Below the pieces are notes generated by a model. It saw only the letters and a program-made list of their open reading frames with translations, ran no database searches and was not told the origin of the DNA. A program made the translations under genes and the position numbers. From positions 1-42,730 of the IMG/VR virus record IMGVR_UViG_3300043398_000189: a DNA stretch of 42,730 nt; one strand, written 5' to 3'. Source of the stretch: a virus. Shown piece after piece: positions 11,689 through 18,838 of this stretch (position 1 is the stretch's first letter; each line of letters opens with the position of its first letter).

Positions 11689-12621
11689 ATGAGTACAGCT
11701 ATATTGAGCCCACCTGCTCTAAAAATCCCGTCTATTGTAGACCTAACGACAGTATTTAAAAACGTTGGGTACTACGCCCAGCGTGATGATATAAACGCCA
11801 TCAGATGGCTCTTGTATCTACCGCCCGAGTCTGGCGTAAAAGCGCTTCTTGTCCGGGGTTTGCCTGGTACAGGTAAGACATTCATGTGCGAGAGCATTAA
11901 AGCTGCCGGTGAAGATCTTTTTGGCAACAAGCGCGAAGTGGTCTATCTTTTCATGCTATGCAACGCCTGGGATAGCACAGAGCAAATGTTCCGCGGTATC
12001 GACGTATCCGCCGCTGTAAAAGGCGATCACGAAAACGTTGATACACCCGGGATACTCACACAAGCCTGTCTGTTATCGCTGGAAGGCAAGATCGTGATTG
12101 TCGTTTTCGACGAGATCGATAAGACCGAAGACCGCGCCCAGAATTTGACTCTGGATTTTTTGCAATACGCAAGAGCGCAATGGGCGCCTGGCCATTACGT
12201 GCAGGGTGACCCGAAAAACATCTTCTTCATAGCGACCAGTAACGATATGAAGCCGCTCTCTGGGGCATTGCAACGACGCTTTAGGGATTACGAGATGAAG
12301 CCACTACCCACTAAGCTACAAGTAGCAATAATCTCAGACGGATTAGGTATCGACAAAAATCTTACGGCTGGGATTATCGTAACGGCGCACAATCTCGCCA
12401 AGAAAGCCAGACGCGATCTCAGCTTGCAAGAACTGCGCAGCCTGGTGCAAGAGATTTATTATTGCAGTGACTGCCCGCACGATATCACAGCAATGCTGGC
12501 CGCCTGGGTATCTCGTTCGCACCGTTTCTACAACGAGACGAAAGCCGCTAGCGAAACTCTCGATAGTGAGATCAAAGCCTACAAGGCTAATGGTGAATTG
12601 CCTGCAAGCTGGAAACTCTAG
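11689..12621 (+). CDS. MoxR/CobS-like AAA+ ATPase
   Basis: A 310-residue AAA+ protein. Walker A is GLPGTGKT with Lys63, Walker B VIVVFDEID with Asp141-Glu142, sensor 1 FFIATSN with Asn185, and an arginine-finger segment RRFRD at 196-200. A helical lid follows. This is the layout of MoxR and CobS-type ATPases, which work with VWA-domain partners to remodel proteins or insert metals. The VWA partner is the next gene. It has its own leader with CACTGTGAGGACAACAC and a preceding structured RNA. All catalytic residues are intact, so an active ATPase is likely. What it remodels is unknown; a virion-assembly or host-takeover target is possible. Confidence 0.88.
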   Translation: MSTAILSPPALKIPSIVDLTTVFKNVGYYAQRDDINAIRWLLYLPPESGVKALLVRGLPGTGKTFMCESIKAAGEDLFGNKREVVYLFMLCNAWDSTEQMFRGIDVSAAVKGDHENVDTPGILTQACLLSLEGKIVIVVFDEIDKTEDRAQNLTLDFLQYARAQWAPGHYVQGDPKNIFFIATSNDMKPLSGALQRRFRDYEMKPLPTKLQVAIISDGLGIDKNLTAGIIVTAHNLAKKARRDLSLQELRSLVQEIYYCSDCPHDITAMLAAWVSRSHRFYNETKAASETLDSEIKAYKANGELPASWKL

Positions 12622-12638
12622 AAAGAGTAGAAGTAATA

Positions 12639-12666
12639 GGGGCACCATATACGGTGCCCCGCTTTA
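12639..12666 (+). terminator. Hairpin between the ATPase and VWA genes
   Basis: GGGGCACC, ATATAC, GGTGCCCC followed by GCTTTAT. An 8-base-pair stem with a weak T-run. It may be a partial terminator setting the ratio of the two products. Confidence 0.6.
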
Positions 12667-12685
12667 TACACTGTGAGGACAACAC

Positions 12686-14350
12686 ATGCCTATAGAATTA
12701 GACTACGAATTACTTAAAGAACTACTTGGTGATCACGGGCCCCAATGTGGGTGCAGTGCACACGAAGCGCTTGAACAAGAGCGCCAGCGGCAAGAGCAGG
12801 CTAAGGCGAAGCAAGGGCAAGAGCGACAACAAGCGCAAAACAAAGAGCCAGGGCTAACAAAGCCGTCAAATGATCCATCCGCCGAGCCAGACCAAGACCA
12901 GCCAGATAATAACCAGGGCGAGTCGGAGGATAAAGACGGCCAACAAGATCAAGAAAGCGGCCAGCAAGATCAAGAAAGCCAGGACCAGGATAGTCCCCAT
13001 TCACAAAGCCCTGAATCTGGCGAGGATCAAGACTCCAAGGATGGAGAGCAGGATAAGCCAGATAAGAGTGGTGAAACTTCCAGCGGGAAAGAGGGGGAGA
13101 AGAATAAGCCCGAGAAGCCCGGTGAAAAAGAGGGCGGTGATAAAACTCCGAGTGATAACTCTAAGCATGGCGGATCTCCAGGACGACCGGGACAACCAAG
13201 ACCCGATGATAACTCTAAGCATGGCAAAGGTGGTCAGAAAAAACAACCCGCGCTAAATAAACGGCTGCTTAATTCGCTAATCGAACCACCGTCAGAGAAG
13301 CGAATGAAGCAATACAGCGGCACACGGCAAGATCCTGAGCATTTTTTCAACACCAAGAATAACCAGGTTGGTGCTCTGGATTTAAACCAGTACGCACACC
13401 AAACCGCTCAGCTAAATATGATGCAGGTATACGACAGGTTTAATCCGCACGCCCAAGGCTCTGTGGGTTGGGGTTCGTGGGGTGGTAATGACCTGTCTGA
13501 CAGGGATGTAGCGGAGTTATACAACTCTCCTGACGTTGAGCAATTGTCTTACTGGATTTTAAAATTAGTCGAACACACCGTGGGATCTGGAATATACCAA
13601 TCGCCTCGTATTGACTACAAAAAGCTCATACACCAGATCTACAGTAAGAACATAAACCTGGAGCGCTGTGGACGGGAGGAAATGGAGAAGAAGCGACTGC
13701 TAATTATCTGCGATATCTCAGGTAGTACCAGCGCACTGTGTAATGCAATGGCGGCGGCGGCATATCGAGTCTTTGACAAAGACGACAGATGCACAATCAT
13801 GATGGTCTCTAATGAGACTATCTACCGGATCGTGGGCGGTGGTGTCACCAACGATGTTTTAAATATAGCCGAAGAGACAAACACTCGTATGGCCAACATG
13901 TATTCCGGGACATTCGGTGGTAATACCTCAAACGATAGAGCGCCTGAATTTGCAGCGATCTGGCGCGAATTACTTACGTATTTATCTACGAGATTCGTAG
14001 TGTCGTTTCACGATACCGATGGTGAGCAGGTAATGCGTGGTATCTGCGGCGCCGGTATTCCGCTTATCTGGATGCTAAACGCTTGCGCTACTAGTAGTGA
14101 GATGTCTGGCTTGAAAAACTATCGAGATTATATGCGCTACGCAGAAGAACAAAGACAACTTAATCGCCTGGATAAAGCGGCTGAATATGAGAAAAACGCT
14201 AACAATTGCAGGTCTTATGCACCGTCGCAAAAAATCCTAAACTGGGAGCGTCCGCCTATTGCTGTTATCCCAGGCGCAGACAAACCTGTTAATGCTATCG
14301 AGGCGATCAAGAAATATATATCGCACAACGAGGGGAGAATTATTTTGTGA
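12686..14350 (+). CDS. CobT-like VWA-domain protein with long acidic/Gln linker
   Basis: A 554-residue protein. The N-terminus has PQCGCSAHE near residue 20. About residues 30-190 are low-complexity Gln, Asp, Ser, Lys and Glu. Residues 210-320 are helical. The VWA domain begins near 335, with its metal site DISGS (Asp343, Ser345, Ser347), Thr414 in GGNTS and Asp443 in SFHDTDGE. The acidic linker followed by VWA is the layout of CobT, partner of the CobS ATPase, here encoded just upstream. VWA partners present substrates to MoxR-type ATPases. The Shine-Dalgarno leader is the same as that of the ATPase gene. It overlaps the small next gene as GTGA. Chelatase activity is not implied, since no large chelatase subunit is present. 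Confidence 0.82.
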   Translation: MPIELDYELLKELLGDHGPQCGCSAHEALEQERQRQEQAKAKQGQERQQAQNKEPGLTKPSNDPSAEPDQDQPDNNQGESEDKDGQQDQESGQQDQESQDQDSPHSQSPESGEDQDSKDGEQDKPDKSGETSSGKEGEKNKPEKPGEKEGGDKTPSDNSKHGGSPGRPGQPRPDDNSKHGKGGQKKQPALNKRLLNSLIEPPSEKRMKQYSGTRQDPEHFFNTKNNQVGALDLNQYAHQTAQLNMMQVYDRFNPHAQGSVGWGSWGGNDLSDRDVAELYNSPDVEQLSYWILKLVEHTVGSGIYQSPRIDYKKLIHQIYSKNINLERCGREEMEKKRLLIICDISGSTSALCNAMAAAAYRVFDKDDRCTIMMVSNETIYRIVGGGVTNDVLNIAEETNTRMANMYSGTFGGNTSNDRAPEFAAIWRELLTYLSTRFVVSFHDTDGEQVMRGICGAGIPLIWMLNACATSSEMSGLKNYRDYMRYAEEQRQLNRLDKAAEYEKNANNCRSYAPSQKILNWERPPIAVIPGADKPVNAIEAIKKYISHNEGRIIL

Positions 14351-14532
14351 ACAAAGGGCGCGACACAGACGAGTATTGGGGTATCTGTATCGATTCGCAG
14401 GTACGGATACCTGATACGGTCTCATACGGCAAGCTATTAAACGAAGTGGTGCGGCGTATGATCGGTAAGTACCCGGCGTCATTAGGGCAATTGTATACAG
14501 CGCTAGAGATGCGCTTTAAAACTACGCGGTAG
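14347..14532 (+). CDS. Small protein coupled to the VWA gene
   Basis: A 61-residue protein starting with GTG that overlaps the VWA stop (GTGA). The sequence RIPDTVSYGKLLNEVVRRMI followed by PASLGQLYTALEMRF suggests two helices. The tight coupling to the ATPase/VWA pair makes it a candidate third subunit or adaptor. No family recognised. Confidence 0.6.
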   Translation: MNKGRDTDEYWGICIDSQVRIPDTVSYGKLLNEVVRRMIGKYPASLGQLYTALEMRFKTTR

Positions 14533-14560
14533 AACACAACTCACAGAAGGGGTATCAAGC

Positions 14561-15007
14561 ATGACTAGAAAACCAGTGGTTAAAAAAAACAAGCCGGTGC
14601 CACCAGCCGGGGCGATAAAACCCAGGGTAACAAAACCTAGGGCAACAAGAATGAGGGGGGTTAGGACTGGAGAGAAAGTCACTATCTATCTAGACGAGGA
14701 TAATCTAGAGTGGCTTGATAAACAAACCGGGCCTAGCCGTAGCTGGAAGATTAGCCAGGCGGTGCGCAAGATGCGAGCCACAACTGGTAAGACAGATCTC
14801 GACCACCTATTGCTATGGTTGCTCAATCAAGAACAACAGTACGACACTATGTATGTCGTCGCTATGTTCGACGCTGTGGGCGCTACCAACAAAGGAGTGG
14901 TATCACTGACTAATCTACTGCGCACTTTCTTAAAGAGTGAGTTTAGAGGACGAATGAATACCATCGAACAGATGGCAGAGTTAGAAGGGAGTGTGGAAGA
15001 TGAGTGA
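14561..15007 (+). CDS. Putative DNA-binding protein (RHH-like segment)
   Basis: A 148-residue protein. The first 35 residues are very basic (Lys/Arg/Pro-rich, as in DNA-binding tails). Next comes EKVTIYLDEDNLEWLDKQTG with a helix SRSWKISQAVRKMRA, a strand-helix-helix order like ribbon-helix-helix proteins. The C-terminal half is helical (LDHLLLWLLNQEQQYDTMYV, TNLLRTFLKSEFRGRMNTI). AAGGGG precedes the ATG. It overlaps the next gene by 8 bases. A nucleoid-like or regulatory role is possible. Confidence 0.6.
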   Translation: MTRKPVVKKNKPVPPAGAIKPRVTKPRATRMRGVRTGEKVTIYLDEDNLEWLDKQTGPSRSWKISQAVRKMRATTGKTDLDHLLLWLLNQEQQYDTMYVVAMFDAVGATNKGVVSLTNLLRTFLKSEFRGRMNTIEQMAELEGSVEDE

Positions 15008-15605
15008 TCTAAGAACCTTACAGCGAGAGTGTTTCGAGTCAAGTGTTAGCTTTGCAAAGTCTTTAGTTGAGCGAACGCCTGAACCCCCTTTGATGGTGCT
15101 TGGTTTTAAAAAGCTTAGCGAGACAAACGAAGACACCACTATCGACATGTTTATATTCCCAGTGCGAGAAGCGATGGATCAAAATCCTGGCGCATCGCTA
15201 GACTATATACTCAAGAGCCTGGCGGTGAAGTTTCACACCGAGCAGATAGATTTCTACTCAGTGATACTTGGCGGCTATGCCGTGTGCGCCAGGGCGCAGC
15301 GCGTCCAGGGCGAGATCAAAAACATCAGACCAGAGGGTGACCCAGAGCCGGTAATTATGGTTGGTTTGTATGATCACACTGGTGGTATAGAAACCGCTGC
15401 GTATAAACCCCTGCTAGATTCAGAAGGTAGCGTGTATGACTTTCTCAAAAGCTCCGAAGTTGAGGGCCGGGCTAGTTTCGAGAATGGCATGTTCCATAAA
15501 TTACTCTCACTGCCTCGTGATAAACCAATTAGCGAGGACGTAAAGCAAGCGGTTGAAAACATGTGGGAAAGTGTCTCGATATCACCAGAAGAATTAGGAG
15601 AATAA
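15000..15605 (+). CDS. Hypothetical protein
   Basis: A 201-residue protein of mixed helix and strand (FAKSLVERTPEPPLMVLGFK, TIDMFIFPVREAMDQNP, DFYSVILGGYAVCARAQRVQ, EPVIMVGLYDHTGGIETAAY). It is acidic at the C-terminus. The ATG at 15000 lies within the end of the previous gene with GGGAGTG upstream. It forms an operon with the two genes around it. No family recognised; it looks like a soluble folded enzyme or binding protein. Confidence 0.65.
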   Translation: MSDLRTLQRECFESSVSFAKSLVERTPEPPLMVLGFKKLSETNEDTTIDMFIFPVREAMDQNPGASLDYILKSLAVKFHTEQIDFYSVILGGYAVCARAQRVQGEIKNIRPEGDPEPVIMVGLYDHTGGIETAAYKPLLDSEGSVYDFLKSSEVEGRASFENGMFHKLLSLPRDKPISEDVKQAVENMWESVSISPEELGE

Positions 15606-15606
15606 T

Positions 15607-15795
15607 ATGGCTAGGTTTGGACTGCCACCACGAGAAGATCTCATGAGGGCTATCGTGGAACATGCAGCGGCTATCGCACTACACGCCATCGGTGTTCGTA
15701 TGGAGGGCGGCGAAGAGATAGTGGCCACGGCAGAAGAACAGCTAGCTATGACCGGACAGAAGCTCACTCAGTTATTGGACGAGATATATAAATAG
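15607..15795 (+). CDS. Small helical hypothetical protein
   Basis: A 62-residue protein, almost all helix (LMRAIVEHAAAIALHAIGVR, EEIVATAEEQLAMTGQKLTQ). It follows the previous stop by one base with GGAG upstream. Two hairpins follow its stop. Function unknown. Confidence 0.6.
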   Translation: MARFGLPPREDLMRAIVEHAAAIALHAIGVRMEGGEEIVATAEEQLAMTGQKLTQLLDEIYK

Positions 15796-15796
15796 A

Positions 15797-15891
15797 GCCG
15801 GGGCATACGCCCCGGCCGCTATTCCCTGTTGCAGGAATAATTTAAGCACATGCCTGTTATCAGGATGTGTCATATGTGTTACTGTGTAACA
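15797..15891. promoter_or_regulatory. Cluster of four inverted repeats before the HTH gene
   Basis: In order: GCCGGGGC/GCCCCGGC hairpin (15797-15816, likely transcript end), TATTCC-C-TG/CAGGAATA (15820-15839), CCTG-TTAT-CAGG (15853-15864) and TGTTAC-TGT-GTAACA (15877-15891). The last is a typical operator for a dimeric helix-turn-helix protein and lies 24 bases before the start of such a gene. Autoregulation is inferred. Confidence 0.5.
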
Positions 15892-15914
15892 AGAACTGTA
15901 CATGAGGTTTATTT

Positions 15915-16208
15915 ATGGCAATCAAAAGACGGTTGCGCGTAAGGGCACCAGAGTGGCTGCTCTTTGCTATGAGAGCGCAGAAGTACGAGACGATTACTTG
16001 TTTGTGTAAGAGGCTGCGCACATCCCGGCAGTCTCTATATAGGTACCTGAGAGAGCCTGAGAACATGCCGCTAGGAAAAATGGAGGCGCTGGCAACGGCT
16101 CTAGGGATGTCACTAACACAACTCGGCACACACTTGAGAGGTAAGACGCATGATGGACAAGGCTGCGGCGGTACAACTATTGAGAATGCGACTAGACCAG
16201 GTGGATAA
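15915..16208 (+). CDS. Helix-turn-helix (Cro/CI-like) regulator
   Basis: A 97-residue protein. Residues 27-80 (ETITCLCKRLRTSRQSLYRY, then LGKMEALATALGMSLTQLGT) match the five-helix Cro/CI-type domain. The recognition helix is around TSRQSLYRYL. The N-terminus is basic, and the last 20 residues overlap the next gene and are Gly/Thr-rich. GAGG precedes the ATG. A palindrome upstream (15877-15891) is a plausible target. No integrase is present, so it is more likely a timing regulator than a lysogeny repressor. Confidence 0.75.
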   Translation: MAIKRRLRVRAPEWLLFAMRAQKYETITCLCKRLRTSRQSLYRYLREPENMPLGKMEALATALGMSLTQLGTHLRGKTHDGQGCGGTTIENATRPGG

Positions 16209-16425
16209 GAAAGTCAACTCGGCATTACAAGAGTTGCTTACGATCAGGTCGGTCATGTCAGAAGTTAATGAGCTATGCAATTCACTGAGAGAGGAAATTG
16301 AGAATGACGCAAGAGCTAGTAAAGATAGAGCAGCCTCAGATAATACTGAGACCGACGAACATCCAGGATCAGCTTCAACTGAGAGAGGATGTGAAAGCGA
16401 TAGTCGCGTCGAGATTAGTGCGTGA
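16150..16425 (+). CDS. Small coiled-coil protein overlapping neighbours
   Basis: A 91-residue protein. Residues 5-50 are a clear coiled coil (LRMRLDQVDKKVNSALQELL, VMSEVNELCNSLREEIENDA). The last 37 residues are Ser/Asp/Glu-rich and overlap the next gene by 122 bases in another frame. AGAGG lies 9 bases before the ATG. The helical part is convincing; the tail may be simply unconstrained. Function unknown. Confidence 0.55.
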   Translation: MMDKAAAVQLLRMRLDQVDKKVNSALQELLTIRSVMSEVNELCNSLREEIENDARASKDRAASDNTETDEHPGSASTERGCESDSRVEISA

Positions 16426-17443
16426 CGTTGACTATGGACTTATTCAAGGCTGTGGCAATAGAGACGTACTGTTTAAGCCAGGCGCGGAGAAACTATGCGA
16501 GGCGTTCTCTCTATATCCTGATCCCGAGATTCTCACTGAGACAGAGAACTGGGACCGCAATCCTCCGCTGTTCGATTACAAAGTTAAACTCACGCTACGT
16601 ACCATTGGTACAGATGTCGCTGTGGGTGTTGGACTTGGATCGTGCTCGTCTTACGAGAGCAAGTATCGATATCGGAATGCCACGCCACTGTGCCCAGAAT
16701 GCGGTATGGAAGTTCGTCGCAGTAAAGAAGGTGACGGGCATTATTGCTGGAAGAAACAAGGCGGTTGCGGTTGGACTGGCCGTGTTAATCAACCTTCTGG
16801 CAAGGTAGATAACCCAGATCTAGCCGACCAGAAAAACACCGTCTTGAAAATGGCAGTGAAGCGGGCTCTTGTTGCAGCCACTATTACTGCTATACATGCA
16901 AGCGATATGTTCACTCAGGATCTCGAAGACTACCGGGTGGTGGTATCAGAACCCCCAAAGCCTTCGAATACTACACAGAATACGGCTGTAACTGGTGCGG
17001 AAGTATCAATATCTTTCAAATCGACAGCGAGTACGACGACGAACCAACACCCCTCACCGCCTGCGCCGACTGCCTCTTCGTCTATTAACTGGGATGAAGT
17101 GGTGGCACAAGCAGAGACTGTTGCTGTCGAGGAATTTGTCGAACCAGGTGAAGACCCAGAGCTAGGCAACGGAGGATATGTCGAGTTACTTCGAGAGTTG
17201 AAAAGCAAAAAGTTAAAAGTGCATGGCGTTAGCTCTTGGCTAAGTGGTGTTTTAAATAGAATCGTTAATGATTTAGAACTAGAACAACAAGGCTTTGCTC
17301 CAGAGACAATCGCGATAAAGCTCATGCTAGAAGCATGGGGTGCGCAGATTACCGCAGGTCCTGATGGCAAGCCGCAAGTAACTGGCTTAACTCTATCGAG
17401 ATTCGAGGCTGGCATGAATGCAATTGCCATGCTGGCATCATGA
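16304..17443 (+). CDS. Conserved phage recombination-type protein with zinc ribbon (candidate single-strand annealing protein)
   Basis: A 379-residue protein. Residues 28-70 (VASRLVRDVDYGLIQGCGNR, DVLFKPGAEKLCEAFSL) resemble a widespread phage and prophage family marked by KPGAEKL. A zinc ribbon follows with Cys130, Cys133, Cys148 and Cys155. Then come LKMAVKRALVAATITA, a Thr/Ser/Pro-rich linker, and a helical C-terminal domain. The KPGAEKL family and the order before Gam-like and RuvC-like genes suggest a DNA annealing or recombination-mediator role; I am not certain of the family's biochemical function. The ATG at 16304 has GAGG upstream. The stop is coupled to a 17-codon frame. Confidence 0.6.
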   Translation: MTQELVKIEQPQIILRPTNIQDQLQLREDVKAIVASRLVRDVDYGLIQGCGNRDVLFKPGAEKLCEAFSLYPDPEILTETENWDRNPPLFDYKVKLTLRTIGTDVAVGVGLGSCSSYESKYRYRNATPLCPECGMEVRRSKEGDGHYCWKKQGGCGWTGRVNQPSGKVDNPDLADQKNTVLKMAVKRALVAATITAIHASDMFTQDLEDYRVVVSEPPKPSNTTQNTAVTGAEVSISFKSTASTTTNQHPSPPAPTASSSINWDEVVAQAETVAVEEFVEPGEDPELGNGGYVELLRELKSKKLKVHGVSSWLSGVLNRIVNDLELEQQGFAPETIAIKLMLEAWGAQITAGPDGKPQVTGLTLSRFEAGMNAIAMLAS

Positions 17444-17493
17444 CCGACTGGGATAAAAAGCCTGTAGCAAAATACGGAGGACTGAAAGAATGA
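17440..17493 (+). CDS. 17-codon micro-gene coupled at both ends
   Basis: The frame reads MTDWDKKPVAKYGGLKE. Its ATG overlaps the stop of the gene before (ATGA at 17440-17443) and its stop overlaps the start of the gene after (ATGA at 17490-17493). It spans the whole gap and carries the Shine-Dalgarno of the next gene (GGAGG) inside it. It could encode a tiny protein or act as a translation bridge that keeps ribosomes moving between the two large genes. Confidence 0.4.
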   Translation: MTDWDKKPVAKYGGLKE

Positions 17494-18803
17494 CACAAGA
17501 CATATTCTCAGGTCCACTGGTTGATACCAGTGGTGCCAAACAAGACATACCTACAGACGATCCGGTTAAGTTCGGCAATAAGCACGGCTTTGACATGGCA
17601 GATATCGAGGCTATGATCGCGCACTATGGCGGTGATAAAACCCTAGCTATCGAGTGGATGTCTTTGATACTTAAAGCCAAACTCGATGGTGGCATAGTCG
17701 TAGCGCCGATGCATCATTGTCCACCTAATCATACCGGATTGATATATCCAGACGGGCGAGTGATATACACCGAGTACGACTCCCAGGTGGCGACAATACA
17801 GGAGTTGCCTAAATGCCAAGACAATCAAACAACCACCGACTTGTCCAAGGCAGACCAGTCACAAGATCCTGTTGTTGCGAATATACCTTTGGACGCTGGC
17901 GATGTAGATACCCAGATAGCCACGGAACAAACACCGTCCGAGATAACTGGTGTATCGACTGCCACTGTGGGTACTGTTACGCACGTAGGGAGCAGGACTG
18001 TAATGGAGATGGCGAAAGAGAGAGCGCTCAAAATGACGAAGATCTTGACGCCTTTACAGGGGAGTGCCTCTGTTGTAAGCAATCCACCGTGGCGCCAAGA
18101 CCAGGAAGTGTCGTTACAAGAAGATGGTCAAGGTCAAGAACTAGCCTCGCATACATCTGTACAGGATGCACATACATTAACACAGTCAACCAGCCCGGGC
18201 TCCAAGAATTTGGCTGTTGCGAGTGTTGTCCAGGAACAGAACACAAACACCAAGACTTCCGATGAGATGGCGCTTACGCAGGATAAATACTATCCGCAAT
18301 TAAAAAACAAAGAGAAGTGGGTGCCCCAGACCGAAGACGACTGGGACTGGGTGGCGAATTTATTTGCCGAGTTAGAGTCTGAGCAATTTAGAGTAGACCA
18401 GCAGTACAAGCGGAGATGCGCAAGTATCGCTGAGCGGCGCCGGTTTCTCGAATGGAAATATCTCGATGCTTTAAAAGCTTGGACTACAAAAAATCTACCC
18501 AAGAACAAGCGCTACATAGACCTACCGTCTGCGCGATTAAAGTTCAGAAAAGTTGCTGCTCACTGGAAGATTGGCGACGAAGATCTACTCAGGGGATGGG
18601 CCGCGAAGCTACCAGCGCAAGTGCAAAACGTGCTCGGCATCTTTTCAGTCACGCTCTGGAAGTGGAACGACATCAAGCTAATCAAACAGTTTGCTGATCA
18701 GCTTAAGACAAGACAGCAGCCAACTCCACCAGGCTTAGCCTGGATAGACGAGGCTGAGACATTCAAGATCGAGGCCACCAGCCTTGATGGTGATGACGAC
18801 TAG
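17490..18803 (+). CDS. gam: Gam-like protein with long disordered N-terminal half
   Basis: A 437-residue protein. Residues 1-110 hold a small folded part (FDMADIEAMIAHYGGDKTLA, HTGLIYPDGRVIYTEYDSQV). Residues 110-265 are Gln/Thr/Ser-rich and look disordered. From about 275 (DDWDWVANLFAELESEQF) a long helix, then NKRYIDLPSARLKFRKVAAH and a helical end, match the Mu Gam and host-nuclease-inhibitor pattern. Gam proteins bind DNA ends and protect them from host RecBCD or stand in for Ku. The strong GGAGG sits 13 bases upstream. It is next to the candidate annealing protein, a usual pairing. The long N-terminal extension is unusual for the family. Confidence 0.6.
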   Translation: MTQDIFSGPLVDTSGAKQDIPTDDPVKFGNKHGFDMADIEAMIAHYGGDKTLAIEWMSLILKAKLDGGIVVAPMHHCPPNHTGLIYPDGRVIYTEYDSQVATIQELPKCQDNQTTTDLSKADQSQDPVVANIPLDAGDVDTQIATEQTPSEITGVSTATVGTVTHVGSRTVMEMAKERALKMTKILTPLQGSASVVSNPPWRQDQEVSLQEDGQGQELASHTSVQDAHTLTQSTSPGSKNLAVASVVQEQNTNTKTSDEMALTQDKYYPQLKNKEKWVPQTEDDWDWVANLFAELESEQFRVDQQYKRRCASIAERRRFLEWKYLDALKAWTTKNLPKNKRYIDLPSARLKFRKVAAHWKIGDEDLLRGWAAKLPAQVQNVLGIFSVTLWKWNDIKLIKQFADQLKTRQQPTPPGLAWIDEAETFKIEATSLDGDDD

Positions 18804-18836
18804 ACAACACAAAGGACAACACAGAGGACAACACGA
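18802..18836 (+). repeat. Triple tandem repeat of the GGACAACAC leader element
   Basis: AGACAACACAA, AGGACAACACAG and AGGACAACACGA follow one another with a period of 11-12 bases, just before the ATG at 18839. Single copies of the element form the ribosome binding site of several other rightward genes (11156, 11689, 12686), so this looks like local amplification of a ribosome binding site. Confidence 0.75.
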
Positions 18837-18838
18837 CC

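Noticed and set aside
11689-14350. Cobalt chelatase for cobalamin synthesis
   Set aside because: The pair resembles CobS and CobT, but there is no CobN-type large subunit or other cobalamin gene, so a general ATPase/VWA remodelling role is safer.
16930-17517. A 195-codon minus-strand frame
   Set aside because: Antisense to the candidate annealing protein and full of Ser/Pro/Phe runs typical of shadow frames.
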